Shown here piece by piece: positions 39,972-48,501 of a stretch of 64,000 bases of DNA. Below the pieces are notes generated by a model. That model saw nothing but the letters and a program-made list of their open reading frames with translations, did not search any database and was not told the DNA's origin. This stretch comes from Cupriavidus pauculus (lineage in GTDB: Bacteria > Pseudomonadota > Gammaproteobacteria > Burkholderiales > Burkholderiaceae). A program made the translations under genes and the position numbers. The DNA lies in assembly GCF_003854935.1 (NCBI RefSeq), contig NZ_CP033969.1:372001-436000 (forward strand), written 5' to 3'. Position 1 is the first letter of the stretch. Each line of letters starts with the position of its first letter.

Positions 39972-41210
39972 ATGACACCCGCCGCCGCACCCGCCCTGCC
40001 GATGCTGGCGCGCAACGTCACGCATTTCACGCGGCTGCTGCGCGATGCCGGCTTCGGGCTGTCGCCGGCGCACGCCGTGGATGCGCTGGAGGCGCTGCGC
40101 CACGTCGACATCGGCGCCCGGCAGGAAGTACGCGCGGCGCTGGCGGCGCTGATGCTGTCCGGGCCAGACCAGCGGCCGCTGTTCGACGCCGCCTTCGACC
40201 TGTTCTGGCGCGACCCCGACTGGGAAGGCAAGCTGCGCGCGATGCTGCTGCCGCGCGTGGATGCCGGCGCGCCGCCGCCCCGGCGCAGCAACCGGCTGGC
40301 CGACGCGCTGGCCGCCCGCCAGCCGGCCGCCGCCCGCCCCGACACGCCGATGCGCGAGGAACGCTTTACCGCGCCGCTGACGTTCTCGGCCCAGGAACGG
40401 CTGTCGAGCCGCGACTTCGACACGCTCTCGGCCGACGAATGGCGCGCGCTGCAGCACCTGGTCCGCACCCGCCGCGCCCACCTGGCGCTGCAACGCACGC
40501 GCCGGCTGCGCGCCGCCACGGCCGGCACCCACGCCGACCTGCGCGCCAGCGCCCGGCTGGCCGTGCGCCAGCATGGCGAATGGCTGCGCTGGAAGCACCG
40601 CAGGCAGGTCGCGCGCAAGCCGCCCGTGGTGCTGCTGCTCGACATCTCGGGGTCGATGAGCCAGTACTCGCGCGCGGTGCTGTACTACTGCCACGCGCTG
40701 ATGCAGTCGCGCGAGCGCATGCACGTGTTCCTGTTCGGCACGCGTCTCACCAACGTCACGCGCCGGCTGCGCGAGCGCGACCCGGACGACGCCGTGACGC
40801 TGATCGCCGGGCAGGTGCGGGACTGGGCCGGCGGCACGCGCATCGGCGCTGCGCTGGCCGCGTTCAACCGCCAATGGGCGCGCCGCACGCTGGCCGGGCG
40901 CGCCACGGTGCTGCTGGTCAGCGACGGCATCGACCTCGAACACATTGACCTGCTGGCGCAGGAAATGGCCCGGCTGCGGCGCTTTGCGCACCGCATCGTC
41001 TGGCTGAACCCGCTGCTGCGCTATGCGGGCTTTGCGCCACAGGCGCGCGGCATCCAGGCCATCCTGCCGTACGTGGACGCGCTGCGCCCCGCGCACAACC
41101 TGGACAGCCTGCTGGCGCTGGAAACGCTGCTGGCGGACGACCGCCCGCCCCCGTCTGTCCCACCGGTGAGACAAACCGGCCCTACAGGAGGAAATCCGCG
41201 ATGGAAATGA
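39972..41210 (+). CDS. coxE: VWA-domain protein, CoxE-like
   Basis: 412 residues of the CoxE family: an N-terminal helical part (about 1-215) and a von Willebrand A domain (about 218-400) with the metal-ion-dependent site DISGSMSQYS, a threonine in the second loop and VSDGIDLEH as the third MIDAS element. MoxR/VWA pairs work together as an ATPase and its adaptor in assembly or insertion of cofactors. It starts 2 bases after coxD and ends inside coxG (10-base overlap). Confidence 0.92.
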   Translation: MTPAAAPALPMLARNVTHFTRLLRDAGFGLSPAHAVDALEALRHVDIGARQEVRAALAALMLSGPDQRPLFDAAFDLFWRDPDWEGKLRAMLLPRVDAGAPPPRRSNRLADALAARQPAAARPDTPMREERFTAPLTFSAQERLSSRDFDTLSADEWRALQHLVRTRRAHLALQRTRRLRAATAGTHADLRASARLAVRQHGEWLRWKHRRQVARKPPVVLLLDISGSMSQYSRAVLYYCHALMQSRERMHVFLFGTRLTNVTRRLRERDPDDAVTLIAGQVRDWAGGTRIGAALAAFNRQWARRTLAGRATVLLVSDGIDLEHIDLLAQEMARLRRFAHRIVWLNPLLRYAGFAPQARGIQAILPYVDALRPAHNLDSLLALETLLADDRPPPSVPPVRQTGPTGGNPRWK

Positions 41211-41806
41211 CCCAGACCCAGCGGCTGCCCGTGCCGCAGCAGGTGGCATGGGAGGCGCTGAACGACACGGCCCTGCTCAAGCAATGTATTCCCGGATGTG
41301 AGAGCATCGAGCCCGATGGCGACAACGCCTACCAGCTTGCGCTCACCGCGGCGGTCGGCCCCGTCAAGGCGCGCTTCAAGGGCCGCATGGCGCTGCAGGA
41401 CATCCAGGCGCCGGACAGCTACACGATCCAGTTCGACGGACAGGGTGGCGCGGCCGGCTTCGGCAAGGGGTCGGCCCGCGTCACGCTGACCCCCGACGGC
41501 GACGCGGCCACGCTGCTGGCCTACACGGTGCAGGCGCAGGTGGGCGGCAAGATCGCGCAGATCGGCTCGCGGCTGGTGGACGCCGCCGCGCGCAAGATGG
41601 CGGACACGTTCTTCGCGCGCTTCACCGAGGCGGTGACCGGCGGCCCCGCAGAGGCGGGCGATGACGGCGACGGCATGGCGCCGGGCAGTGACAACAACGA
41701 CAACTCCCAGAGCAATGGGGCCACCGAAGGCGGCGACGCCGACGGTGGCGAGGAACAGGCAGGCAAGCGGAAACGATCATGGACAGCGTGGATCTCGAAG
41801 TCCTGA
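41201..41806 (+). CDS. coxG: CoxG-like SRPBCC protein
   Basis: 201 residues. The N-terminal 145 are a carbon monoxide dehydrogenase subunit G domain of the START/SRPBCC superfamily (VPQQVAWEALNDTALLKQCIPGCES, GPVKARFKGRMAL, GKIAQIGSRLVDAAARKMAD). In Oligotropha, CoxG anchors the enzyme to the membrane through a hydrophobic C-terminus. Here residues 150-200 are instead Asp/Asn/Gly-rich and end in KRKRSWTAWISKS, so the anchoring mode differs or is weak. AGGAGG precedes ATG 41201. Its end overlaps the xdhC-like gene by 28 bases. Confidence 0.88.
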   Translation: MEMTQTQRLPVPQQVAWEALNDTALLKQCIPGCESIEPDGDNAYQLALTAAVGPVKARFKGRMALQDIQAPDSYTIQFDGQGGAAGFGKGSARVTLTPDGDAATLLAYTVQAQVGGKIAQIGSRLVDAAARKMADTFFARFTEAVTGGPAEAGDDGDGMAPGSDNNDNSQSNGATEGGDADGGEEQAGKRKRSWTAWISKS

Positions 41807-42834
41807 AGAGCAGTGTGAAGTGGCAGCAGGCCGGACACGGCGTGCTGCTGGTGACGGTGGTCAGGACGTGGGGCTCGTCGCCCCGCCCCGAAGGCGCGAT
41901 GCTGGCGGTGCGCGACGACGGCCTGGTGGTCGGGTCGGTCTCGGGCGGCTGCATCGAGGACGACATCATCTATCGCGTGCACAAGGAGGGCATCCGCGCG
42001 GCGGGCCCGGAGGCGATGAAGTACGGCATCAGCGCCGAGGAAGCGCACCGCTTCGGGCTGCCCTGCGGCGGCACGATCGAACTGGTGGCCGAGCCGCTGG
42101 GGCCGCAGAGCGGCATTGCCGAACTGCTGGACGCCGTGGAGCAGGGCCGCCTGGTGGCGCGCTCGCTGGACATGGCCACCGGCCGCGCCACGCTGAGCCA
42201 CGCGCAGGCGGCCGACGGGCTGTCGTTCGACGGCCGCACGCTGATGACCATCCACGGGCCGCGCTACCGCATGCTGGTGATCGGCGCGGGGCAGCTATCG
42301 AAGTACCTGTGCCAGATCGCGGTGGGGCTGGGCTTCCAGGTCACCGTCTGCGACCCGCGCGAGGAATACACGGAGACGTGGGACATCCCCGGCGTGACCA
42401 TGGTCCGCACGATGCCCGACGACACCGTCGAGGCCATGCGGCTGGACGAGCGCTGCGCGGTCATCGCGCTGACGCACGACCCCAAGCTCGACGACCTGGC
42501 GCTGATGGAGGCGCTGCGCACGCCGGCGTTCTACGTCGGCGCGCTGGGCTCGCGCCGCAACAACACCGCGCGCCGCGAGCGGCTCAAGGAGTTCGACCTG
42601 AGCGAGCAGCAACTGGCCCGGCTGCACGGGCCGGTGGGCATCTACATCGGCAGCCGCACGCCGCCCGAGATCGCCATTTCGATCCTGGCCGAGGTGGTCG
42701 CCGCCAAGAACCACGTGTCGCTGCCCGACATCCTCCAGGTGGAAGGCGCCAAGGCCGCGCGCGAGATTGCCGCGGGCGAAGCCGAGTGCCCGATCCTGCC
42801 GGGCGGCGCACCCGTGACCGCCAGCCAGCCATGA
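41779..42834 (+). CDS. XdhC/CoxI family cofactor maturation protein
   Basis: 351 residues. The XdhC/CoxI N-terminal domain has VRTWGSSPRPEGAMLAV and GSVSGGCIEDDIIYRV, and CGGTIEL follows. The C-terminal Rossmann-like XdhC_C domain has VIGAGQLSKYLCQIA (near residue 160) and VGALGSRRNNTARRERLKEF. XdhC proteins bind and sulfurate molybdenum cofactor before insertion. Its ATG lies within coxG, and its stop overlaps the mocA start by 4 bases (ATGA), so translation is probably coupled. Confidence 0.9.
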   Translation: MDSVDLEVLKSSVKWQQAGHGVLLVTVVRTWGSSPRPEGAMLAVRDDGLVVGSVSGGCIEDDIIYRVHKEGIRAAGPEAMKYGISAEEAHRFGLPCGGTIELVAEPLGPQSGIAELLDAVEQGRLVARSLDMATGRATLSHAQAADGLSFDGRTLMTIHGPRYRMLVIGAGQLSKYLCQIAVGLGFQVTVCDPREEYTETWDIPGVTMVRTMPDDTVEAMRLDERCAVIALTHDPKLDDLALMEALRTPAFYVGALGSRRNNTARRERLKEFDLSEQQLARLHGPVGIYIGSRTPPEIAISILAEVVAAKNHVSLPDILQVEGAKAAREIAAGEAECPILPGGAPVTASQP

Positions 42835-43436
42835 CCAGGCCCGCCCGCGCCCCGCTCACGCAGACCGACCTGCCCACCGGCATCCTGCTGGCCGCCGGCT
42901 TCGGCCGCCGCTTCGACCCGGCCGGCCTGCGCAACAAGCTGCTGGAAACGATGGCCGACGGCCGCACCGTGGCATGGCGCAGCGCCCGCACGCTGGCGGC
43001 CGGCCTGCCAAACTCGATCGCGGTGGTGCGGCCCGGCCACCCGGAACTGGCGGCCGAACTGAAACGCGGCGGCTGTAGGGTCATCGAATCGGCCGAAGCC
43101 GAAGCCGGCATGGGCGCCGCGCTGCGCGCCGGCGTGGCCGCCAGCGCCGACGCCCGCGGCTGGGTGGTCGCGCTGGCCGACATGCCGTGGCTGTCGATGG
43201 AACTGGTCCGCGCCGTGGCGCTGACCATCACCTCGCGCGACACCATCGCCGCCCCCTGGCGCGACGGCCGCCGCGGCCATCCGGTCGGCTTCGGTGCCGC
43301 ATGGCGCGACGAACTGCTGAAACTGGACGGCGACGAAGGCGCCCGCGCGCTGCTGAAATCCCAGCCGGTCACCCGCATCCTCACCGAGGACGACGCCGCA
43401 TTCCGCGATATCGACGTGCCGGGCGATCTGGTCTGA
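42831..43436 (+). CDS. mocA: Molybdenum cofactor cytidylyltransferase (MocA-like)
   Basis: 201 residues of nucleotidyltransferase fold. The N-terminal signature is GILLAAGFGRRFDP with a following lysine (NKLLE), and the metal motif is VVALADMPWLS near residue 120. MocA joins CMP to molybdopterin to give the MCD cofactor needed by xanthine-dehydrogenase-family large subunits. That matches coxL and closes the operon with its own cofactor enzyme. The sequence is divergent from E. coli MocA, with an RRFDP instead of SRMG after the glycine loop, so MobA-type activity cannot be excluded. It overlaps xdhC by 4 bases. Confidence 0.82.
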   Translation: MTRPARAPLTQTDLPTGILLAAGFGRRFDPAGLRNKLLETMADGRTVAWRSARTLAAGLPNSIAVVRPGHPELAAELKRGGCRVIESAEAEAGMGAALRAGVAASADARGWVVALADMPWLSMELVRAVALTITSRDTIAAPWRDGRRGHPVGFGAAWRDELLKLDGDEGARALLKSQPVTRILTEDDAAFRDIDVPGDLV

Positions 43437-43510
43437 GAGACAGCGATGCGCCGGCGGCTGGCTCGCCGATGCCACGTGATGGCTAACGCGGCCTGCACCG
43501 ACCACCGTTT

Positions 43511-44195
43511 CGCTCCCCTCTCCCGCGTTGCGGGAGAGCGGAGCAAACAAGCGTCGCGCGCAAACGCAGTGCTGGCTGACGCGGCCTGCATGACCGCATC
43601 CCGGCTCCCCTCTCCCACGCAGTGGGAGAGGGGTTGGAAGAGGGCGTCGAGCATCTGCTTGCCGACAGGTCGCAATTTGGACCGCCAGCCCTCTCCCCCG
43701 GCCCCTCTCCCGCGTTGCGGGAGAGGGGAGCAAACAAGCGTCGGGCGCAAACGTAGTGCTGGCTGACGCGTCCCGCATGACCGCATGCCGGCTCCCCTCT
43801 CCCACACAGTGGGAGAGGGGCTGGGGGTGAGGGCGTCGAGCATCTGCTTGCCGACAAGTCGCAATTTGGACCGCCGGCCCTCTCCCCCGGCCCCTCTCCC
43901 GCGTTGCGGGAGAGGGGAGCAAACAAGCGTCGGGCGCAAACGCAGTGCTGGCTGACGCGGCCTGCATGACCGCATGCCGGCTCCCCTCTCCCACGCGGTG
44001 GGAGAGGGGTTGGGGGTGAGGGCGTCGAGCATCTGCTTGCCGACAAGTCGCAATTTGGACCGCCAGGCCTCTCCCCCAGCCCCTCTCCCGCGTTGCGGGA
44101 GAGGGGAGCAAACAAGCGTCGCGCGCAAACGCAGTGCTGGCTGATGCCGCCCGCATGACCGCATGCCGGCTCCCCTCTCCCACGCGGGAGAGGGA
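43511..44195. repeat. Tandem array of four paired-hairpin repeat units (copy B)
   Basis: The only gene-free stretch above 700 bases (43437-44211) lies between mocA and the convergent otsA. Four units of 187, 189 and 189 bases (last shorter) each carry a hairpin with a GCGTTGC top (43515-43541, 43702-43728, 43891-43917 and 44080-44106) and one with an ACGCAGTG-type top (43607-43633, 43794-43820, 43983-44009 and 44172-44195). Between them stand TCGAGCATCTGCTTGCCGAC and GCAATTTGGACCGCC. The units are nearly identical, which suggests recent duplication. No coding region is supported. Confidence 0.92.
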
Positions 44196-44211
44196 CGCAA
44201 AGCACCAGCCC

Positions 44212-45606
44212 TCAGCCGCCCTCTGTCTCCATCAGCGCCCGCAGGTATTCGCTGCTCCACCAGTGCACGTCTTGCTGGCGGATACGTTCCAGCAGTTTCT
44301 GGTGCCGTGAGCGGCGTTCCGACAGCGGCATGTGCAGCGCCTGCTGGATGGCCTGGGCCGTGGCGCGGGTGTCGTACGGGTTGACCAGCAGCGCCTCTTT
44401 CAACTGCTCCGCCGCGCCGGCGAAGCGCGACAGCACCAGCACGCCGGGGTCGTCCGGGTCCTGGGCGGCGATGTATTCCTTGGCGACAAGGTTCATGCCG
44501 TCGCGCAGCGGCGTGACCAGCGCCACGGCGCTGGCGCGGCATAGCCCGGGCAGCCGGCGGCGCGATGTCGAGCGGTGGATGTAGCGCACCGGCATCCAGT
44601 CCAGCTCGCCGTACTCGCTGTTGATGGCGCCGGTGATGCCTTCCATCTCGCGGCGCAGGTCGGCGTAGGCGTCCACCGATTCGCGCGACGGTGCCGCGAT
44701 CTGGATCAGCGTGGCGCTGGAGCGGTTCTCCGGATACTCGGACAGCAGCGTCTGGAACGCCTTGAGCCGCTGCGGCAGGCCCTTCGAGTAGTCGAGCCGG
44801 TCGATGCCCAGCAGCAGCCGGCGCGTCGAGTACTGGCCGCGCATCATCTCGTAGGTTTCCATCGCTTCGTCGCCACGGCCCAGTTCCGCGAACTCGTCGA
44901 CGTCGATGCCGATCGGGAACGCCTGCGCGCGCACCGTGCGGTGGAAGGCCCGGAAGCGGTACTCGCCCATCGGCTCCGCGCCGGCCTCGCCCTGCACGTA
45001 GCGCGAGAAGTGGTCCAGGTCCGCCTGGCTCTGGAAGCCCAGCAGGTCGTACGCAAACAGCGCGCGCATCAGCCATTCGTGCTGCGGGATGGCCGCCAGG
45101 ATCAGCGGCGGCGGCAGCGGCACGTGCAGGAAGAAGCCGATGCGCTGCCCGCAGCCGATGGCGCGCAGTTCCGCCGCCAGCGGGATCAGGTGGTAGTCGT
45201 GGATCCAGATGACGTCGTCGGGCTTCAGCAGCGGCGCCAGCTTGCGCGCGAACAGCTGGTTCACGCGGCGGTAGGCGTTGAGGTTGCCGCCGGCGTCGAA
45301 GTCGGCCAGGTCCACGCGGTAGTGCAGCACGGGCCAGAGCACGCCGTTGCTGTAGCCCAGGTAATACGCGTCGTGGTCCTCGCGGCACAGGTCCACGGTG
45401 GCAAGCGTCACGTTGCCGGCCTGCGTCTGATGCAGTTCGCCCTCGCCGGGCGTGCCGCCCTGCGCGGTTTCCAACACCTTGCCACTCCAGCCGAACCAGA
45501 GGCCGCCCGTCTTGTTGAGCGCTTCGGAAAGCGCCACTGCGAGCCCGCCCGCCGCGTGGTTGCGCGGGTCCGCGACCCGGTTCGATACTGCTACTAGTCT
45601 GCCCAT
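44212..45606 (-). CDS. otsA: Trehalose-6-phosphate synthase
   Basis: 464-residue GT20 enzyme joining UDP-glucose and glucose-6-phosphate. Marks include [18 protein letters not shown] at the N-terminus, [15 protein letters not shown] (catalytic region, about 130-145), [15 protein letters not shown] and [14 protein letters not shown] near the C-terminus. The fold is complete. AGAAGCGAT precedes ATG 45606. It is the third gene of the operon after otsB and a GH15 gene (31-base gap). It has no visible regulatory extension. Confidence 0.95.
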   Translation of the reverse strand: MGRLVAVSNRVADPRNHAAGGLAVALSEALNKTGGLWFGWSGKVLETAQGGTPGEGELHQTQAGNVTLATVDLCREDHDAYYLGYSNGVLWPVLHYRVDLADFDAGGNLNAYRRVNQLFARKLAPLLKPDDVIWIHDYHLIPLAAELRAIGCGQRIGFFLHVPLPPPLILAAIPQHEWLMRALFAYDLLGFQSQADLDHFSRYVQGEAGAEPMGEYRFRAFHRTVRAQAFPIGIDVDEFAELGRGDEAMETYEMMRGQYSTRRLLLGIDRLDYSKGLPQRLKAFQTLLSEYPENRSSATLIQIAAPSRESVDAYADLRREMEGITGAINSEYGELDWMPVRYIHRSTSRRRLPGLCRASAVALVTPLRDGMNLVAKEYIAAQDPDDPGVLVLSRFAGAAEQLKEALLVNPYDTRATAQAIQQALHMPLSERRSRHQKLLERIRQQDVHWWSSEYLRALMETEGG

Positions 45607-45637
45607 ATATCGCTTCTTGTTGTTGCGAATCCTTTCC

Positions 45638-47503
45638 TCAGATCACGGTGTCCCAGGGTGCCGACAGCCGCATGGCACCGTTGATCAGGCCGACCATCGA
45701 ATAGGTCTGCGGGAAGTTGCCCCACATCTCTCCGGTGACCGGGTGGGTGTCCTCTGACAGCAGGCCCAGCGGGTTGCGCGCGGCCAGCATGGCCTCGAAG
45801 ATCTCGCGCGCCTGCTCGCGCCGGCCAATGCGCGCCAGCGCGTCGATGCGCCAGAACGTGCAGATGTTGAACGCGGTCTCGGGCTTGCCGAAGTCGTCGG
45901 GCGCCTCGTAGCGCCGCATGTACGGGCCGTCGCACAGCGATTCTTCCAGCGCCTTCACGGTCGACACGAAGCGCGGGTCGCGGGGGTCGATGAAGTTGAC
46001 CTCGGCCATCAGCAGCACGCTGGCGTCCAGTTCCTTGCCGCCGAAGCTTTCCGCGAATGCCTGGCGCTTCTCGCTCCAGGACTCCTCCAGGATGCGCCGC
46101 TTCATGCGGTCCGCGTGGTCGTGCCAGTACGCGGCCCGCGCGGGCTGCTCCAGCTTCACGGCGATCTTGGCCAGGCGGTCGCACGCCACCCAGCTCATCA
46201 GCGCCGACGACGTATGGATGCGGGCGCGCGTGCGCAGCTCCCACATGCCGGCGTCGGGCGTGCCGAACACGCGCACGGCCTGCTCGCCCACGTCCTCCAG
46301 CTTCTGGAATTCGGCCGGCCCGCCGCGATGGAGCAGCCGGTGGTCGTGAAACGCCTGCGCGGCGGCCAGCACCACGTTGCCGTACACATCGTGCTGGAAA
46401 TGTTCCTGCGCCTGGTTGCCCACCCGCACCGGCCCCATGCCGCGGTAGCCGCCCAGGTGGTCCAGGATGCTTTCGGGCAGCTCGCGCTCCAGGCCGATGC
46501 CGTAGAGCGGCTGGATATGGCCGTCCTGGGATTGCATCACGACGTTCGACAGCCAGCGCAGGTAGTCCTCCATCGTGCCGACCTCGGACAGGCTGTTCAG
46601 CGCCCGCACCACGAAGAAGGCGTCGCGCAGCCAGCAGAACCGGTAGTCCCAGTTGCGGCCGCTGCCCGGCGCCTCGGGGATGCTCGTGGTCATGGCGGCC
46701 ACGATGGCGCCGGTTTCCTCGTAGAGCGACAGCTTCAGCGTGATGGCCGCGCGGATCACCGCGTCCTGCCACTCGCGCGGCACGGCCAGCCGGCGGCTCC
46801 ACAGGCGCCAGTACGCCGTGGTCTCCTGCTCGAAATCGCGCGCGATGTCCTCCACGCTGTGCGTGAGCGTCTCGTCGGGTCCCAGGATGAAGTTGTAGCC
46901 GCGCGTGACCAGGAACGGCGTGTTCGACAGCACGTAGGCCAGCGGCGCGTCGGTGGTCAGGCGCAGCGTCATGTCCTCGCCGACGAACCGCGCATGGCTG
47001 CTGCCGCGCGTGACGTGCGGCGCGTGCCGGCCGTAGTTGTAGCGCGGCGCCAGCGTCACGCGCACGCGCGGCGCGCCCCGGATCGGGCGGATGCGCCGTA
47101 CCAGCGTCAACGGCCGGAAATAGCGCCCGAGCCGGAAGAAGCGCGGGCAGAAGTCGGTGATTTCCAGGCAGCTCCCGTGCCGGTCGGTGAGCTGGGTGCG
47201 CAGCACGGCCGTGTTCGGCTCGTACCACTGCGTGGCTTCCTGGAAGTCCTCGATCTCGATGTTGAAGTGTCCGGCGTTCTCGCTGGGGTCCAGCAGCGCG
47301 TTGAACACCGGGTCGCCGTCAAAGCGGGGCATGCAGCACCAGACGATGCGGCCGCGGCCGTCCACCAGCGCCGAGAACGCGCAATTGCCGATCATCCCGA
47401 GCGACAGCGACGGATCGGCATGGCGCGACGAGGTATCGGAATCGGTATTGACGGCGGGGGCCTCCGTGGCGATGGCAGGGTTCAGGTTGACAGGTTCGCT
47501 CAC
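45638..47503 (-). CDS. GH15 family glucosidase (glucoamylase/trehalase-like)
   Basis: 621 residues. An N-terminal trehalase-like β-domain (about 25-215: GMIGNCAFSALVDGRGRIVWCCMPRFDGD) precedes an (alpha/alpha)6 GH15 barrel. Around residue 290, NWDYRFCWLRDA is the GH15 core motif with the acid residues nearby (DAVIRAAITLKLSLYEETG). No signal peptide is visible, so it is cytoplasmic. Start GTG 47503 is preceded by GGGAGGATACGTT and overlaps the otsB stop (GTGA), so the pair is coupled. It may act on trehalose, giving a control on the pool, or on maltooligosaccharides; the sequence alone does not decide. Confidence 0.9.
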   Translation of the reverse strand: MSEPVNLNPAIATEAPAVNTDSDTSSRHADPSLSLGMIGNCAFSALVDGRGRIVWCCMPRFDGDPVFNALLDPSENAGHFNIEIEDFQEATQWYEPNTAVLRTQLTDRHGSCLEITDFCPRFFRLGRYFRPLTLVRRIRPIRGAPRVRVTLAPRYNYGRHAPHVTRGSSHARFVGEDMTLRLTTDAPLAYVLSNTPFLVTRGYNFILGPDETLTHSVEDIARDFEQETTAYWRLWSRRLAVPREWQDAVIRAAITLKLSLYEETGAIVAAMTTSIPEAPGSGRNWDYRFCWLRDAFFVVRALNSLSEVGTMEDYLRWLSNVVMQSQDGHIQPLYGIGLERELPESILDHLGGYRGMGPVRVGNQAQEHFQHDVYGNVVLAAAQAFHDHRLLHRGGPAEFQKLEDVGEQAVRVFGTPDAGMWELRTRARIHTSSALMSWVACDRLAKIAVKLEQPARAAYWHDHADRMKRRILEESWSEKRQAFAESFGGKELDASVLLMAEVNFIDPRDPRFVSTVKALEESLCDGPYMRRYEAPDDFGKPETAFNICTFWRIDALARIGRREQAREIFEAMLAARNPLGLLSEDTHPVTGEMWGNFPQTYSMVGLINGAMRLSAPWDTVI

Positions 47504-48300
47504 AACGTATCCTCCCGGGCAGATGGGGGTGAGAGGGGGTCGGACGGGGGGTCCTGGCGCTGCGCCAGCAGGTGCGTCAGCGCATGGGCGGACTGGTGCA
47601 GCCATTCGCGCAGGTCCGCCGGGCGGGGCAGGCTGTGCGACGCGGCAGAGGCGCGCTGGCCCACCAGCAGGCCGATGCCGCCCAGTTCACGCACCACGGT
47701 GAAGCCGGCTTCGTCGGTGACATCGTCGCCGGCGAACAGCGGCAGGCGGCCGGCGAACGGCGGCGAGCGCATGAACGCGGCAATCGCGCCGCCCTTGTCC
47801 ACGCCGGCCGGCTTGATCTCGATGACCATCTTGCCGGGCAGCGCCTCCAGCCCGATGGCGTCGCGCAGCACGTCGGCCACGGCGGCCCGCACCAGCGGCT
47901 CCAGGTCTGGCACCTGGCGATAGTGGACGGCCACGGCCACGGACTTGCGTTCGAGCCTGAGCCCCGGATGCCGGGCGACCAGCGCCTCAAGCTTGGGCAG
48001 CAGCGGGCCGATGCCCGGCGCCGGCGGCCGCGCGATGCGCTCGGCGCCGTTGCGGAACTCGGCGCCATGGATGCCGGCGGCCGGCAGGCGCAAGGGCTGC
48101 AGGAAATCGTCCAGCTCGGCGACGGGCCGGCCGGACACGATGGCCACCGCGCCGCCCAGGCAGGTATGCAACGCGCGCAGCGTGCCAACCAGTTCCGGTT
48201 CCACCCGCACCAGGTGCGGAAGCGGCGCAAGATCGGCAAGCGTGCCGTCGAAGTCCAGGAATAGCGCGGTGTTGGGTTCGATCAGAGGTAACGGGGGCAT
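47500..48300 (-). CDS. otsB: Trehalose-6-phosphate phosphatase
   Basis: 266-residue HAD-superfamily phosphatase removing the phosphate made by OtsA. HAD motif I is [13 protein letters not shown] (DxD, residues 15-17), motif II AIVSGRP, motif [12 protein letters not shown] (Lys) and motif [14 protein letters not shown]. It comes first in the minus-strand trehalose operon and diverges from ilvA (201 bases). The ATG at 48300 is not preceded by a clear ribosome site. Confidence 0.95.
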   Translation of the reverse strand: MPPLPLIEPNTALFLDFDGTLADLAPLPHLVRVEPELVGTLRALHTCLGGAVAIVSGRPVAELDDFLQPLRLPAAGIHGAEFRNGAERIARPPAPGIGPLLPKLEALVARHPGLRLERKSVAVAVHYRQVPDLEPLVRAAVADVLRDAIGLEALPGKMVIEIKPAGVDKGGAIAAFMRSPPFAGRLPLFAGDDVTDEAGFTVVRELGGIGLLVGQRASAASHSLPRPADLREWLHQSAHALTHLLAQRQDPPSDPLSPPSAREDTL

Positions 48301-48324
48301 CGCGTGAAACCGTAACACGGGGTT

Positions 48325-48330
48325 TTGACA
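48325..48330 (+). promoter_or_regulatory. TTGACA -35 box candidate for ilvA
   Basis: The consensus TTGACA stands 172 bases before ilvA in the divergent otsB-ilvA gap. The best downstream -10 candidates (such as TACAAC at 48352) are spaced too far apart, so this is a weak promoter call. Confidence 0.35.
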
Positions 48331-48438
48331 AGCGTCCACCGGGCGCTGTCCTACAACTGTGGCCCTTGCGGCACGCCGGCGTGGCCGGTGCGCGGTGCGG
48401 CCGTGGTGGGGCCCGCGCCGGCGCCATCCATTATCATT

Positions 48439-48458
48439 GGCGGTTTCCGCCGATTTTT
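48439..48458 (+). promoter_or_regulatory. Attenuator-like hairpin in the ilvA leader
   Basis: GGCGG-TTT-CCGCC is followed by GATTTTT and a second T-rich run (CTTTTTTT), ending 44 bases before ATG 48502. It resembles an intrinsic terminator within the 5' leader. I see no leader peptide rich in Ile, Val or Leu, so classic attenuation is not shown; it may simply be a transcription pause or a leftover terminator. Confidence 0.4.
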
Positions 48459-48501
48459 CCGGCTTTTTTTGCACGCCGCCCGCGTGGCGCCCCCGCTGAC
48501 C

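Noticed and set aside
43511-44195. Possible CRISPR array
   Set aside because: The repeated unit is 187-189 bases and nearly whole-unit identical, with hairpins inside; there is no short repeat with variable spacers and no cas gene.
43511-44195. Possible insertion sequence or composite transposon
   Set aside because: No transposase frame is inside, no terminal inverted repeat with target duplication is evident, and units are purely short non-coding repeats.
42584-45388. Long minus-strand frames across the repeat array
   Set aside because: They run through repeated hairpins giving repeated peptides and through the real otsA and mocA genes in wrong frames.
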